Assembly (NCBI RefSeq): GCF_028532725.1
Contig: NZ_JAQKGU010000007.1
Span: 124,001 to 188,000 of the forward strand
Direction of reading: 5' to 3'
Source of the DNA: Desulfovibrio sp. Fe33
Lineage (GTDB): Bacteria > Desulfobacterota > Desulfovibrionia > Desulfovibrionales > Desulfovibrionaceae
DNA: 64,000 nt
Shown here: in pieces, positions 17,193 to 25,606 of the stretch
Numbering within the stretch: the first letter of the stretch is position 1
How the letters are laid out: each line of letters opens with the position of its first letter
Position numbers and translations under genes: made by a program
The notes under the pieces: model-generated
Told to the model about the DNA's origin: nothing
The model's database searches: none
Seen by the model: the letters and a program-made list of their open reading frames with translations, nothing else

Positions 17193-18164
17193 ATGAATCC
17201 TCCCATACTCAAAGCGATGTCCGACATCTCTCTCAGGCTGACGGTTTCGCCGCCGCCCCATTGGCGGAGCGGGCGGACAATTCAGGGCATGATGCAGGCC
17301 CATCTGCTGGCCCTGACGCCTGCCGCCGTCATGGCGGTGTTCATGTATGGCTGGCGGGCGATGTCCGTGGTGGGCATGGCTGGAACCGCCGCCGTGCTCA
17401 CCGAGGTGGCGTGCCTGCGTCTCCAGAAGCGGGATGTGGACGTGGACAATTATTCGGCCCTGTACGCCGGAGTGTTGTTCGCTTTCCTGCTCCCTGTCAC
17501 TGCGCCCTGGTGGCTGGCGGCCATTGGCGGCGCGTTGACCATAGCGCTGGGCCGGGCCGTGTTCGGCGGGTTCGGATGCAATCCGGTCTGCGCCCCGCTG
17601 GTGGCATGGGCCGTGTGCCGGTTCTCCTGGCCCGAGGCCATGGACATCGACCTGAACCTGGCGAGCTTCACGCTCAACAGCCCGGTGGACCAGCTCATGT
17701 ATTTCGGGGTCGGCAGTCTCGGCCAGTTCGACTATATGGACCTGTTCATGGGACGCCAACTCGGCGGGCTCGGCTCTTCTCAGGTCGCGGCCGTGGCCGC
17801 GGGCGGACTCTTTCTGCTCGCCGCCCGCTGGATTCGCCTGTTCATCCCGTTCGGCTTCCTCGCCGGGGTTGCAGGCACGGCGGCAGTCTATTGGCTGATC
17901 GATCCCACGGTTTACGCCGACCCCATATTCCATTTGCTGGCGGGCAGCACCGTGTTCGGAGCGTTCTTCCTGGCCACGGACACCGCGTCCAGCCCGGTGG
18001 GCAAGATTCCGCAGACCGTATTCGGGCTTATCGCCGGAGCGATGGTCGTGGTCATCCGCGCGCACGGGGTATACCCCGACGGCGTGCCTTTCGCCGTCAT
18101 GGTGGCGAATCTGCTCAGCCCGCTGTTGGAACGTCTTCGCCCCAAATACTTCGGAGTGAGATAA
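17193..18164 (+). CDS. rnfD: RnfD membrane subunit
   Basis: The 323-residue protein begins MNPPILKAMSDISLRLTVSPPPHWRSG and has about nine to ten membrane helices, the pattern of RnfD/NqrB. The ATG at 17193 follows AAGGAAG; a start 30 bases earlier is possible but lacks a ribosome site. RnfD normally carries FMN covalently linked to the Thr of an SGAT motif by the enzyme ApbE. Here the site reads LLAGSTVFGAFF, with Thr about residue 253 kept but the neighbours changed to AGST. It forms part of the ion- and electron-moving membrane core. Confidence 0.9.
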   Translation: MNPPILKAMSDISLRLTVSPPPHWRSGRTIQGMMQAHLLALTPAAVMAVFMYGWRAMSVVGMAGTAAVLTEVACLRLQKRDVDVDNYSALYAGVLFAFLLPVTAPWWLAAIGGALTIALGRAVFGGFGCNPVCAPLVAWAVCRFSWPEAMDIDLNLASFTLNSPVDQLMYFGVGSLGQFDYMDLFMGRQLGGLGSSQVAAVAAGGLFLLAARWIRLFIPFGFLAGVAGTAAVYWLIDPTVYADPIFHLLAGSTVFGAFFLATDTASSPVGKIPQTVFGLIAGAMVVVIRAHGVYPDGVPFAVMVANLLSPLLERLRPKYFGVR

Positions 18165-18166
18165 TC

Positions 18167-18736
18167 ATGCGTGAAATAGTCAATATGATCGTGGTCTTGT
18201 CGCTCATCTGCGCCGCCTCGGGCACCCTGCTGGTCAATTTGAAGCGGGCCACCCGGGAGCGGATCGAGCAGCAGGTTCTCGTCAATGTCCAGGGACCGGC
18301 CCTGATGGCGGTGCTCGAAGGGTGCGACAACGATCCAATCGCCGAACGGCGGACCGTGGGCGGCGTCACGGTGTTTCCGGCAAGACGCGACGGGAGGCTG
18401 GTGGGCGTGGCCTTCGAGACCTTCGCTCCCGGATATTCCGGGGACATCGGGGTAATGACCGGTTTCGACCTGGGCGCGGACCGACTCATCGGCATCGGCG
18501 TCACCACCCAGACCGAAACCCCCGGAGTGGGCACCAGGATCATGAAGCCCGCCTTTCTCAAGCAGTTCAAGGGCCACGGGCTCGACGCCATGGCCCTGAG
18601 TTCGAAGAGCGGCGACATCGACGCCGTGGCCGGGGCGACCTTCTCGTCTTCCGGCGCGGTGGACGCAGTGCGCAAGGCTCTGGACGTCTATAGGGACATC
18701 AAGCCTCAAATCGCCGACCTCTGGCCGGCGTCCTAA
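18167..18736 (+). CDS. rnfG: RnfG flavoprotein subunit
   Basis: The 189-residue protein has one N-terminal membrane helix (NMIVVLSLICAASGTLLVNL) and a periplasmic FMN-binding domain with FAPGYSGDIGVMTGFD and TETPGVGTRI. The covalent-FMN motif, usually D-x-x-S/T-G-A-T, reads DAVAGAT with Thr at about residue 158, so the Ser/Thr is replaced by Ala. It should pass electrons across the membrane to or from the other Rnf subunits and the periplasmic cytochrome. The ATG at 18167 comes two bases after the rnfD stop (TAATCATG). No apbE gene is present in the window. Confidence 0.9.
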   Translation: MREIVNMIVVLSLICAASGTLLVNLKRATRERIEQQVLVNVQGPALMAVLEGCDNDPIAERRTVGGVTVFPARRDGRLVGVAFETFAPGYSGDIGVMTGFDLGADRLIGIGVTTQTETPGVGTRIMKPAFLKQFKGHGLDAMALSSKSGDIDAVAGATFSSSGAVDAVRKALDVYRDIKPQIADLWPAS

Positions 18737-18746
18737 GGAGCGAGAC

Positions 18747-19436
18747 ATGAGTTCCATCAGGAAGGAATTTCTCAAGGGGCTGTGGGACGAATTGCCGCCG
18801 TTTCGGGTGGTGCTCGGGCTGTGCCCCACGCTGGCCGTGACCTCCACGGCGGAGAACGGCTTCGGCATGGGCGTGGCGGTGCTTTTCGTCCTGACCCTGT
18901 CCAACGCCATCATCTCGGCCATGCGAAAAATCATTCCGGGCAAGGTGCGCATCGCCTGCTTCATCGTCATCGCGGCATCCCTGGTGGTGGCCGTGGAGCT
19001 GCTCATGCAGGCGTACACCTACTCCCTGTATCAAAAACTGGGCATCTTCGTGCCGCTCATCGTGGTCAACTGCATCATCCTGGGCCGGGCGGAGGCGTTC
19101 GCATCGAAGAATCCGGTGCTGCCGTCCATCGCCGACGGGCTGGGCATGGGCCTGGGATTCACCCTGTCCCTGACCATTCTCGGCGCGTTGCGCGAAGGGC
19201 TCGGCAACGGCACGGTTTTCGGCCTCCCGGTGGTTTGGGAAACGTTCAGGCCTGCGCATTTCCTGGTCATGGCTCCGGGCGCGTTCGTTTGCCTGGGGGT
19301 GATCCTGGCGGGCATGAACGCCCTCAACCGCCATCTGAGCCGCCGAAAGGGCGAGCCCGCCGCCGAACCGCAGAATGCGGCCTGCGCCTCCTGTGCGTCG
19401 TGCAACCTCTGCATAACGGCCAAGAGGGAGGAGTAG
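18747..19436 (+). CDS. rnfE: RnfE membrane subunit with cysteine-rich tail
   Basis: The 229-residue protein has about six membrane helices, with GLCPTLAVT and NCIILGRAEAFAS typical of RnfE/NqrD, whose conserved Cys residues bind an iron-sulfur centre inside the membrane together with RnfA. After the last helix a tail of about 35 residues ends in ACASCASCNLCITAKREE, giving four Cys at 213, 216, 219 and 222 with CxxCxxCxxC spacing. I do not know this tail from standard RnfE. It could hold an extra metal centre (inference). AAGGAG precedes the ATG. Confidence 0.92.
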   Translation: MSSIRKEFLKGLWDELPPFRVVLGLCPTLAVTSTAENGFGMGVAVLFVLTLSNAIISAMRKIIPGKVRIACFIVIAASLVVAVELLMQAYTYSLYQKLGIFVPLIVVNCIILGRAEAFASKNPVLPSIADGLGMGLGFTLSLTILGALREGLGNGTVFGLPVVWETFRPAHFLVMAPGAFVCLGVILAGMNALNRHLSRRKGEPAAEPQNAACASCASCNLCITAKREE

Positions 19437-19439
19437 CTC

Positions 19440-20015
19440 ATGGAATACTTCATGCTGTTCATCTCGGCCATTTTCATCAACAACATCGTTCTGGTCCAAT
19501 ATCTCGGCACCTGTCCGTTCATGGGCACCTCCAAGTCCACGGACGTGGCCTTCGGCATGGGCGCTGCGGTCATCTTCGTCATGCTCATGGCCACGGCGTT
19601 CACCTGGCCGCTGCAACGGTACGTGTTGACTCCCTTCGGCATCGGATATCTCCAGACCATCGTCTTCATTTTGGTCATCGCTTCCCTGGTTCAGTTCGTG
19701 GAGATGTTCCTGAAAAAGGTCGTGCCGCCGCTGCACGCCTCCCTCGGGCTGTTCCTGCCACTGATAACCACCAACTGCGCGGTCATGGGTGTGGCCATCA
19801 TGGTTCAGCGCAACCAGTATTCATTCGTCAAGGCAATGGCTTTTTCCCTCGCTTCGGGGATCGGTTTCCTCATCGCCTTGATAATCGTCTCCGCCATCCG
19901 GGAGCGGCTGGATCTCTCTCCGGTTCCGGTCGTCTTCCGCGGCATTCCGGTGGCGCTCGTCACGGCGGGAGTCATGTCCCTGGTCTTCCTCGCCTTTCAG
20001 GGCATGGCCGCATAA
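19440..20015 (+). CDS. rnfA: RnfA membrane subunit
   Basis: The 191-residue protein is a close fit to RnfA/NqrE in length and sequence: NNIVLVQYLGTCPFMGTS near the start, LFLPLITTNCAVMGVAIM in the middle, and about six membrane helices. The Cys in each of these motifs is the one that holds the membrane-buried iron-sulfur centre shared with RnfE. The gene starts three bases after the rnfE stop behind a GGAGGAG ribosome site. No unusual features. Confidence 0.95.
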   Translation: MEYFMLFISAIFINNIVLVQYLGTCPFMGTSKSTDVAFGMGAAVIFVMLMATAFTWPLQRYVLTPFGIGYLQTIVFILVIASLVQFVEMFLKKVVPPLHASLGLFLPLITTNCAVMGVAIMVQRNQYSFVKAMAFSLASGIGFLIALIIVSAIRERLDLSPVPVVFRGIPVALVTAGVMSLVFLAFQGMAA

Positions 20016-20039
20016 CCGAACAAGCACAAGGACACGATT

Positions 20040-22154
20040 ATGGTAGCCTCATCCATACTGGTTCTGTTCTTCCTGGGGTTTTCGGCCGCATCCATTCTGG
20101 CCGTCGCTTCCCGCATCCTCCGCGTGGAGGAGGACCCTCGCGTTGCCCGGGTGGAAGCCTGCCTTCCCGGGGCCAACTGCGGCGGGTGCGGCTATCCCGG
20201 GTGTTCCGCCGCAGCCGCCGCGATAGTCAGCGGCCAGGCCCCGCCCGAGGTTTGCGTGGCGGGCAACCAGGAGACTTCGGCTCGCATCGCCGCGATCATC
20301 GGTTCCGAGGTGAGTTTCAAGGAGCCCAAGGTCGCCACGAACATCTGTAGCGGAGGCTCCCGGGCCAATCTGCTTTTCGACTATAAGGGCGTGGAGGACT
20401 GCCGCGCCGAGGCTCTGCTCTACGGCGGCGAAAAATCGTGCGGCCTCGGCTGCATCGGGCTGGGCACCTGCGTCAAGGTTTGCGGGTTCAACGCCATCCG
20501 CCTGAGCGGGGCGGGGCTTCCCGTTGTGGACTGGAACGCCTGCCGGTCCTGCGGCAAGTGCGCCGAGGCGTGCCCCACCGGGGCCATCCGTATATCCAGC
20601 GTGACCAGCGTACTGCTTCACCTCAACCAGACCGACGACTGCCTCGCTCCGTGTATGCAGAAGTGCCCGGCCCAGATCAACGTGCGCCGTTTCATTCAGC
20701 AGCTCAGGCAGGGCGACATGCGCGGCGCGCTCATGACCATCAAGGAACATAACCCGCTGCCCCTGTTGGTGGGGCGCATCTGTCCGGCTCCGTGCGAGAA
20801 CATCTGCCGCCGCAAGATCGTGGACGAAGGCGTGGCCATCCACACTCTTCAGCGGTTTGCGGCGGATTGGGAAATGCGGTCCGGCATTCGCGTGCCATTG
20901 TTTTGCAATCCTCCGAGCGGCCATAGGGTGGCCATCATAGGAAGTGGTCCGGCAGGGCTTTCCTGCGCCTATTTCCTGCGCCGCGTGGGGCATGAACCGG
21001 TCATTTTCGAGAAGCGGGCCCACATAGGCGGCATGATGCGCGGCGTCATCCCCGAATACCGTCTGCCCAAAAAGGTGGTGGATTGGGAGGTCCAGACCAT
21101 TCTCAATCTCGGGGTGGAAGCCCGTACCAATGTGGCCTTCGGACGCGACGTGACCCTCGCCGACCTCGAAAGGGAAGGATTCGAAGCGGTCTTCATCGCC
21201 ACCGGGGCGTGGAAGGTGCCGCCGCTCGGCATCGAGAACGACAATGCGCAAGGCGTGTTGGACGCGGTCTCTTTCCTATACGGCGTGGGGCGCGAATACA
21301 CCGACCTTCGCGGAAAGAGAGTGGTGGTCGTGGGCGGCAGCAACACCGCCATGGACGTCGCCCGGTCCGCCGCCCGTCTGGGAGCCGAAGTCGTGGCGCT
21401 GGTGCCGAGCATCCAGCGCAAGATGTCCGCCAACAAGGATGAGGTTCTGCGTGCCCTGGAGATCGGCGCGGATCTTCGCTACCTGACCGCGCCGCTCGGC
21501 ATCGAGGCGGAGAACGGAACCGTTCGGGGCGTGAAATACTGTGATCTGGCCTATGACGACCCGGAAAAGGCCAAGGGCGATCCGAAGCCCGTGGCAGGAA
21601 CCGCAATGTTTGTCGCGGCCGATCTGGTCGTTGCGGCCATGGACCGCGTGGTGGACGACAGCCTTTTGCGCGATGCGGAAGGCAAGCCTTTATTCAAGAT
21701 GGACAGGAAGACGGGCGGGATCAGCGCGAACCCAACCACGTTGCAAACCGACATCCCCAACGTGTTCGTGGGTGGAGAGGCCCACACGGGTCGCAACATC
21801 ATGATCCAGGCGGTGTCCGACGGACGCCGCGCAGCCCGCGCCATTCACTTCCATGTGACTCGGGGGACCGTGCCGGAACCGGACAATCAGCAGGTCCAGG
21901 TCATCCCGGAAACGATCCTCAAGGACATGCGTGTGACCTATTCCATACCCAGGGTGCAGATCCCCCTGATCGGCATGGACGAGCGCAGGCATACCTTCAG
22001 GGAGGAAGTGGCCGGTTCCATCACCTATGAGGCGGCCAGAAAGGAGGCCAGCCGCTGCCTGCGATGCGGATTGACCTGCTATGACGCCGACGCCGGGGCC
22101 GAGTACACCCTGGATGACGACGTCAAGCTGATCTGCGCTTCGGGCGGGGAGTAG
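20040..22154 (+). CDS. rnfB: RnfB fused to a GltD-like FAD/NAD(P)H oxidoreductase
   Basis: At 704 residues this is more than twice the usual RnfB. Residues 1-25 are a membrane anchor. CLPGANCGGCGYPGC (41-55) is the RnfB-specific cluster. CGLGCIGLGTCVKVC and CRSCGKCAEACP hold two ferredoxin-type clusters. From about residue 195 a second protein begins that resembles the glutamate synthase small subunit and NfnB: CMQKCPAQINVRRF, CPAPCENICRR, an FAD fold with GSGPAGLSC near 302, a nucleotide fold with VVVVGGSNTAMDVA near 430, and a C-terminal FAD segment VFVGGEAHTGRN. It ends with a CLRCGLTC cluster. The fused part should bind FAD and NADH or NADPH and feed electrons into or out of the RnfB clusters. 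NAD versus NADP preference cannot be told by eye. Confidence 0.93.
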   Translation: MVASSILVLFFLGFSAASILAVASRILRVEEDPRVARVEACLPGANCGGCGYPGCSAAAAAIVSGQAPPEVCVAGNQETSARIAAIIGSEVSFKEPKVATNICSGGSRANLLFDYKGVEDCRAEALLYGGEKSCGLGCIGLGTCVKVCGFNAIRLSGAGLPVVDWNACRSCGKCAEACPTGAIRISSVTSVLLHLNQTDDCLAPCMQKCPAQINVRRFIQQLRQGDMRGALMTIKEHNPLPLLVGRICPAPCENICRRKIVDEGVAIHTLQRFAADWEMRSGIRVPLFCNPPSGHRVAIIGSGPAGLSCAYFLRRVGHEPVIFEKRAHIGGMMRGVIPEYRLPKKVVDWEVQTILNLGVEARTNVAFGRDVTLADLEREGFEAVFIATGAWKVPPLGIENDNAQGVLDAVSFLYGVGREYTDLRGKRVVVVGGSNTAMDVARSAARLGAEVVALVPSIQRKMSANKDEVLRALEIGADLRYLTAPLGIEAENGTVRGVKYCDLAYDDPEKAKGDPKPVAGTAMFVAADLVVAAMDRVVDDSLLRDAEGKPLFKMDRKTGGISANPTTLQTDIPNVFVGGEAHTGRNIMIQAVSDGRRAARAIHFHVTRGTVPEPDNQQVQVIPETILKDMRVTYSIPRVQIPLIGMDERRHTFREEVAGSITYEAARKEASRCLRCGLTCYDADAGAEYTLDDDVKLICASGGE

Positions 22155-22296
22155 GCGGCCTCGATCAACCGCCTGAAAGGAGCGGCGTGCGAGCTTGGCC
22201 GTGCGTCCGGAAGCCAGCCGGATGCGCACGGCGAAGCCTGACGGGAATCCGGCATCCCGAACATGCCGGAGGTACTGACTCGGGGTACCTGACAAT

Positions 22297-22326
22297 AGGG
22301 GTTGCAGCGATGTCGCTGCAACCCCT
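22297..22326. terminator. Bidirectional terminator between rnfB and agmatinase genes
   Basis: AGGGGTTGCAGCGA (22297-22310) pairs perfectly with TCGCTGCAACCCCT (22313-22326). CCGTTTTCT follows on the plus strand. It sits between convergent genes and can end both transcripts. Confidence 0.75.
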
Positions 22327-22337
22327 ATCCGTTTTCT

Positions 22338-23192
22338 CTAATTTGCCGGTTTGAGGCCCATGATGAAGTAGGCCAACTGGGCGGAGGCGAAATCAGATGC
22401 GTGATCGCCGTCCGCGGGGGCCAGCTCAACGACGTCGGCGCCGATGAGAGTCCTGTCCCGTACGGCTGCTTCGAGGAGCGACAGGGCCTCATGCCATCCG
22501 ACGCCTCCCGGAACCGGAGTGCCGGTGGCCCGGATGACCGATGGGTCCAGTCCGTCCACATCGAATGTGATGTAGATTCGATCCGGGAAATCGGTAGGCA
22601 GAAGGTGTTTGGGGATGCCTTTCAAAAACAGCTCGCGCGCGTCGAGATGGGGGATGTCGTTGGTCCGCCTGTATTCCACCTCTTCCGTACACAGGGCGCG
22701 GACGCCGATCTGGAAGAGGCTCAGGCCGAGGTCGTCGGCGGCGCGGCGCATGACACATGCGTGGCTGTAGAGCGAGCCTTCGTAGGAATTCCGGAGGTCG
22801 GCGTGGGCGTCGAACTGGACTATGCCGAACTTCCTGTATTTTTGTTTCAATGCCCGGAGCGCGCCGAGTGTCACGGTGTGTTCGCCACCGAGGACCAAGG
22901 GCATCGCCTCGCATTCCATGGCGAATGTGACGGCGTCCTCGATTCGGTCGAGGGTCTTGGAAATATTGCCCGAGCAGTCCACGGGCTCCGCTGTGTGGAT
23001 ACCGTCCTTCGCGGGCACGGATTTGCCGTCCCACAGTTCCAGTTGCGTGGACGCCTCCATAATGGCGGCCGGGCCTTTGGCGGTCCCGCCGCCGTATGAG
23101 ACGGACGACTCAAGGGGAACCGGAATGACGTGGAAAGCGGCCTCTTCCGGCCGTGCGTTGTCGATTTCGCCTTCGAGAAAGTGCGAAGCCAT
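22338..23192 (-). CDS. speB: Agmatinase (ureohydrolase family)
   Basis: The 284-residue protein has all ureohydrolase signatures: GGEHTVTLG, the metal-binding FDAHADLRNSYEG followed by SHACVMRRA, and ITFDVDGLDPSVIRATGTPVPGG with the Asp pair. These bind two Mn ions that hydrolyse agmatine to putrescine and urea. GGAGG lies before the ATG at 23192. The gene is the last of four on the minus strand that begin with arginine decarboxylase, which makes agmatinase a better call than arginase or guanidinobutyrase. Ten bases separate it from the decarboxylase gene upstream. Confidence 0.92.
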   Translation of the reverse strand: MASHFLEGEIDNARPEEAAFHVIPVPLESSVSYGGGTAKGPAAIMEASTQLELWDGKSVPAKDGIHTAEPVDCSGNISKTLDRIEDAVTFAMECEAMPLVLGGEHTVTLGALRALKQKYRKFGIVQFDAHADLRNSYEGSLYSHACVMRRAADDLGLSLFQIGVRALCTEEVEYRRTNDIPHLDARELFLKGIPKHLLPTDFPDRIYITFDVDGLDPSVIRATGTPVPGGVGWHEALSLLEAAVRDRTLIGADVVELAPADGDHASDFASAQLAYFIMGLKPAN

Positions 23193-23202
23193 GGCGTCCT
23201 CC

Positions 23203-24372
23203 CTAGGAAAGCCGGTTTTTGAAGTCCTCGTAGCCGAATGAGCGGACTAGAGTCATTGCATCCGAATCGGGCTTGAAAAGATACATGGACGGCAATTGAA
23301 TGCCGTTGAAGGTGTTCGTCTTGACCATGGAATAGATGGCCATGTCGGTGAAAACCAGACGGTCGCCGGTTCGTACCGGGTGGTCGAACGAGTATTCCCC
23401 GGCCACGTCGCCGGTCAGGCAGGAAGGGCCGCCGATCCGGCAAGTCCATGCCTTTTCCTCGACCTCGCCGGAACCGACGATATGCGGGCGGTAGGGCATT
23501 TCGATGACGTCGGGCATATGGCACGGCACGGCGGAATCCATTATCGCCACGGGCATGTCGGCCTGCACGACATCAAGGACTTCCGCGACGAGATACCCGG
23601 CGTTGAGCGCCACGGCCTCGCCCGGTTCCAGGTAGACCTCGACGTTCCATTTCTTCTTGAAACGGGTAATGAGGCTGACCAGCAGGTCTACGTCATAGCC
23701 GGGGCGGGTGATATGGTGCCCGCCGCCGAAGTTGACGTACTTCATGCGCGGCAGCACGTCGGAGAAATTCCGTTCCACGGCTTCTATGGTCCTTTCCAGG
23801 CAGTCGGCGTCCTGTTCGCACAGATTGTGCCAGTGCAGGCCCGTGATGCCGTCGAGGCTGTCCGCGTCGAACTGCGCCCGGCGGATGCCCAGCCTTGAGC
23901 CGGGAGAGCAGGGGTCATAAATGGGGGTGGCCCCTTCGGAGTGCTCGGGGTTGATGCGCAGGGCGAGCTCGATATTGCGTCCGGCGGCTTCGGCCAGCTC
24001 CCGCACCAGCGGACGGAAACGATCGAGCTGGGCAAAGGAGTTGAACACTATGTGGTCGCTCGTTTCGCACAGGTCCCGAATGTCCGCCTCGGAATATCCG
24101 GCTGCAAACGTGTGCACCTCGCGTCCGAACTCTTCCCGCCCCAGCCGCGCCTCGTGGGGCGAACTGGCGCAGATGCCGTCCAGTGTTTCCGCCAGCAGGG
24201 GGAACACGGCGTGCATGGCGAAGCACTTCAGCGCGAGCAGCACTTTGCAGCCCGCCCGGTCCCTGACAGAGGCGAGGACCTCCAGATTCTCTTTCAGGAG
24301 GCCCTCGTCGATGACATAGGATGGTGTCGCGACCCGCTTGGGGTCGAAACGGTATTCCAGGCGGCCGTTCAC
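23203..24372 (-). CDS. nspC: Carboxynorspermidine/carboxyspermidine decarboxylase
   Basis: The 389-residue protein is an alanine-racemase-fold PLP decarboxylase. The PLP lysine is in VLLALKCFAMH near residue 40, the glycine-rich phosphate loop is YVNFGGGHH, and YLEPGEAVALNAG and the DSAVPCHMPDV segment near the C-terminus carry active-site residues. It removes CO2 from carboxyspermidine or carboxynorspermidine to give the free polyamine. The GTG start at 24372 overlaps the stop of the dehydrogenase gene by one base (TAGTG) and has GGAG upstream, so the two are translationally coupled; a longer in-frame reading runs back into that gene and is not used. Confidence 0.92.
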   Translation of the reverse strand: MNGRLEYRFDPKRVATPSYVIDEGLLKENLEVLASVRDRAGCKVLLALKCFAMHAVFPLLAETLDGICASSPHEARLGREEFGREVHTFAAGYSEADIRDLCETSDHIVFNSFAQLDRFRPLVRELAEAAGRNIELALRINPEHSEGATPIYDPCSPGSRLGIRRAQFDADSLDGITGLHWHNLCEQDADCLERTIEAVERNFSDVLPRMKYVNFGGGHHITRPGYDVDLLVSLITRFKKKWNVEVYLEPGEAVALNAGYLVAEVLDVVQADMPVAIMDSAVPCHMPDVIEMPYRPHIVGSGEVEEKAWTCRIGGPSCLTGDVAGEYSFDHPVRTGDRLVFTDMAIYSMVKTNTFNGIQLPSMYLFKPDSDAMTLVRSFGYEDFKNRLS

Positions 24373-25562
24373 TACAGCTCCACTTCCTGCCAGGGCAGGC
24401 CGTGCTTGTTCAGGGCAGTCATGAACGGATCGGGATCGAATTGTTCCATGTGGAAGACGCCTTCGCCGGACCATTTGCCGGTGAGCATCATCATGGCGCC
24501 GATCATGGCCGGGACGCCTGTGGTGTAGGAGATGGCCTGGGAGCCGACTTCCTCGTAGGCGGCTTCGTGGGAGCAGATGTTGTAGACGTACAGCTGCTTT
24601 TCCTTGCCGTCCTTGACGCCCTTCATGACGTTGCCGATGCAGGTGCGTCCCTTGGTCAGAGGGCCGAGGGAGCCGGGCTCGGGCAGGACCGCCTTGAGGA
24701 ATTGAAGCGGCTGGATCATCTGGCCGTTGTACTCGACGGGTTCGATGGAAGTCATGCCGATGCCCTCCAGCACGCGCAGATGGTTGAGATAGGCGTCGCC
24801 GAAGGTCATCCAGAAACGGGCGCGTTTGAGGCCCTTGATGTGCATGACCAGGGATTCCAGCTCTTCATGGTACATGAGGTAGCATTTCTTTTGGCCGATG
24901 CCTTCAGGAAAGTCGTAGCTCATGGACCAGGACAGGGGATCGGTTTCGACCCATTCGCCGCGCTCCCAGTACCGGCCGCGCTGGGTGATCTCGCGGATGT
25001 TGATTTCCGGGTTGAAGTTGGTGGCGAACGCCTGCCCGTGATCGCCCGCATTGCAGTCGATGATGTCGAGCACGTGGATTTCGTCGAAGTGGTGCTTCAT
25101 GGCGTGGGCCGCGAACACGTTGGTGACGCCCGGATCGAATCCGGAGCCGAGCAGGGCCATGAGGCCCGCTTCCTTGAAGCGGTCCTGGTACGCCCACTGC
25201 CATTTGTATTCGAATTTGGCTTCGCTCGGCGGCTCGTAGTTGGCCGTGTCGAGGTAGTTGACGCCGGTTTCAAGACACGCGTCCATGAGCGTCAGGTCCT
25301 GGTAGGGCAGGGCCAGGTTCACCAGCAGGTCCGGTTTGATCCTGTTGATGAGCTCCACGGTTTCGGCCACGTTGTCCGCATCGACCTGGTAAGTGGGGAC
25401 GTCGACTCCGGTGCGCTTCCTGACCGATTCGGCAATGGCGTCGCACTTGGACTTGGTACGGCTGGCGAGGTGGATTTCGCTGAACACCTCGGGAACCTGG
25501 GCACACTTGTGCACCGCCACGCTGCCGACGCCTCCGGCGCCGATGATCAGAACCTTGGACAT
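24372..25562 (-). CDS. Carboxynorspermidine/carboxyspermidine dehydrogenase (saccharopine dehydrogenase-like)
   Basis: The 396-residue protein starts MSKVLIIGAGGVGSVAVHKC, an NAD(P) Rossmann loop, and contains LLVNLALPYQDLTLMDACLETGVNYLDTANYE and GFDPGVTNVFAAHA, which are hallmarks of the saccharopine-dehydrogenase-like carboxynorspermidine synthase. It joins aspartate semialdehyde to putrescine (or diaminopropane) by NADPH-dependent reduction. With putrescine supplied by the flanking speA and speB genes, carboxyspermidine is the expected product. The gene is translationally coupled to the decarboxylase that follows. Confidence 0.92.
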   Translation of the reverse strand: MSKVLIIGAGGVGSVAVHKCAQVPEVFSEIHLASRTKSKCDAIAESVRKRTGVDVPTYQVDADNVAETVELINRIKPDLLVNLALPYQDLTLMDACLETGVNYLDTANYEPPSEAKFEYKWQWAYQDRFKEAGLMALLGSGFDPGVTNVFAAHAMKHHFDEIHVLDIIDCNAGDHGQAFATNFNPEINIREITQRGRYWERGEWVETDPLSWSMSYDFPEGIGQKKCYLMYHEELESLVMHIKGLKRARFWMTFGDAYLNHLRVLEGIGMTSIEPVEYNGQMIQPLQFLKAVLPEPGSLGPLTKGRTCIGNVMKGVKDGKEKQLYVYNICSHEAAYEEVGSQAISYTTGVPAMIGAMMMLTGKWSGEGVFHMEQFDPDPFMTALNKHGLPWQEVEL

Positions 25563-25606
25563 AGTCGTATCCTCGTAGAACGCTCCCCGCGGAGCGGTAA
25601 GAATTT

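Noticed and set aside
16155-18065. Long minus-strand open frame opposite rnfC and rnfD
   Set aside because: It is a shadow of high-GC genes on the other strand: His- and Gly-rich text, no ribosome site, and well-supported rnf genes cover it.
22155-22290. Riboswitch-like fold after rnfB
   Set aside because: Some pairing is possible, but there is no downstream gene on the plus strand and no recognisable riboswitch core.
22177-22354. Possible small gene after rnfB, starting GTG behind AAAGGAG
   Set aside because: The frame runs straight through the bidirectional terminator and the product has no family likeness; low-complexity Arg/Pro text suggests chance.
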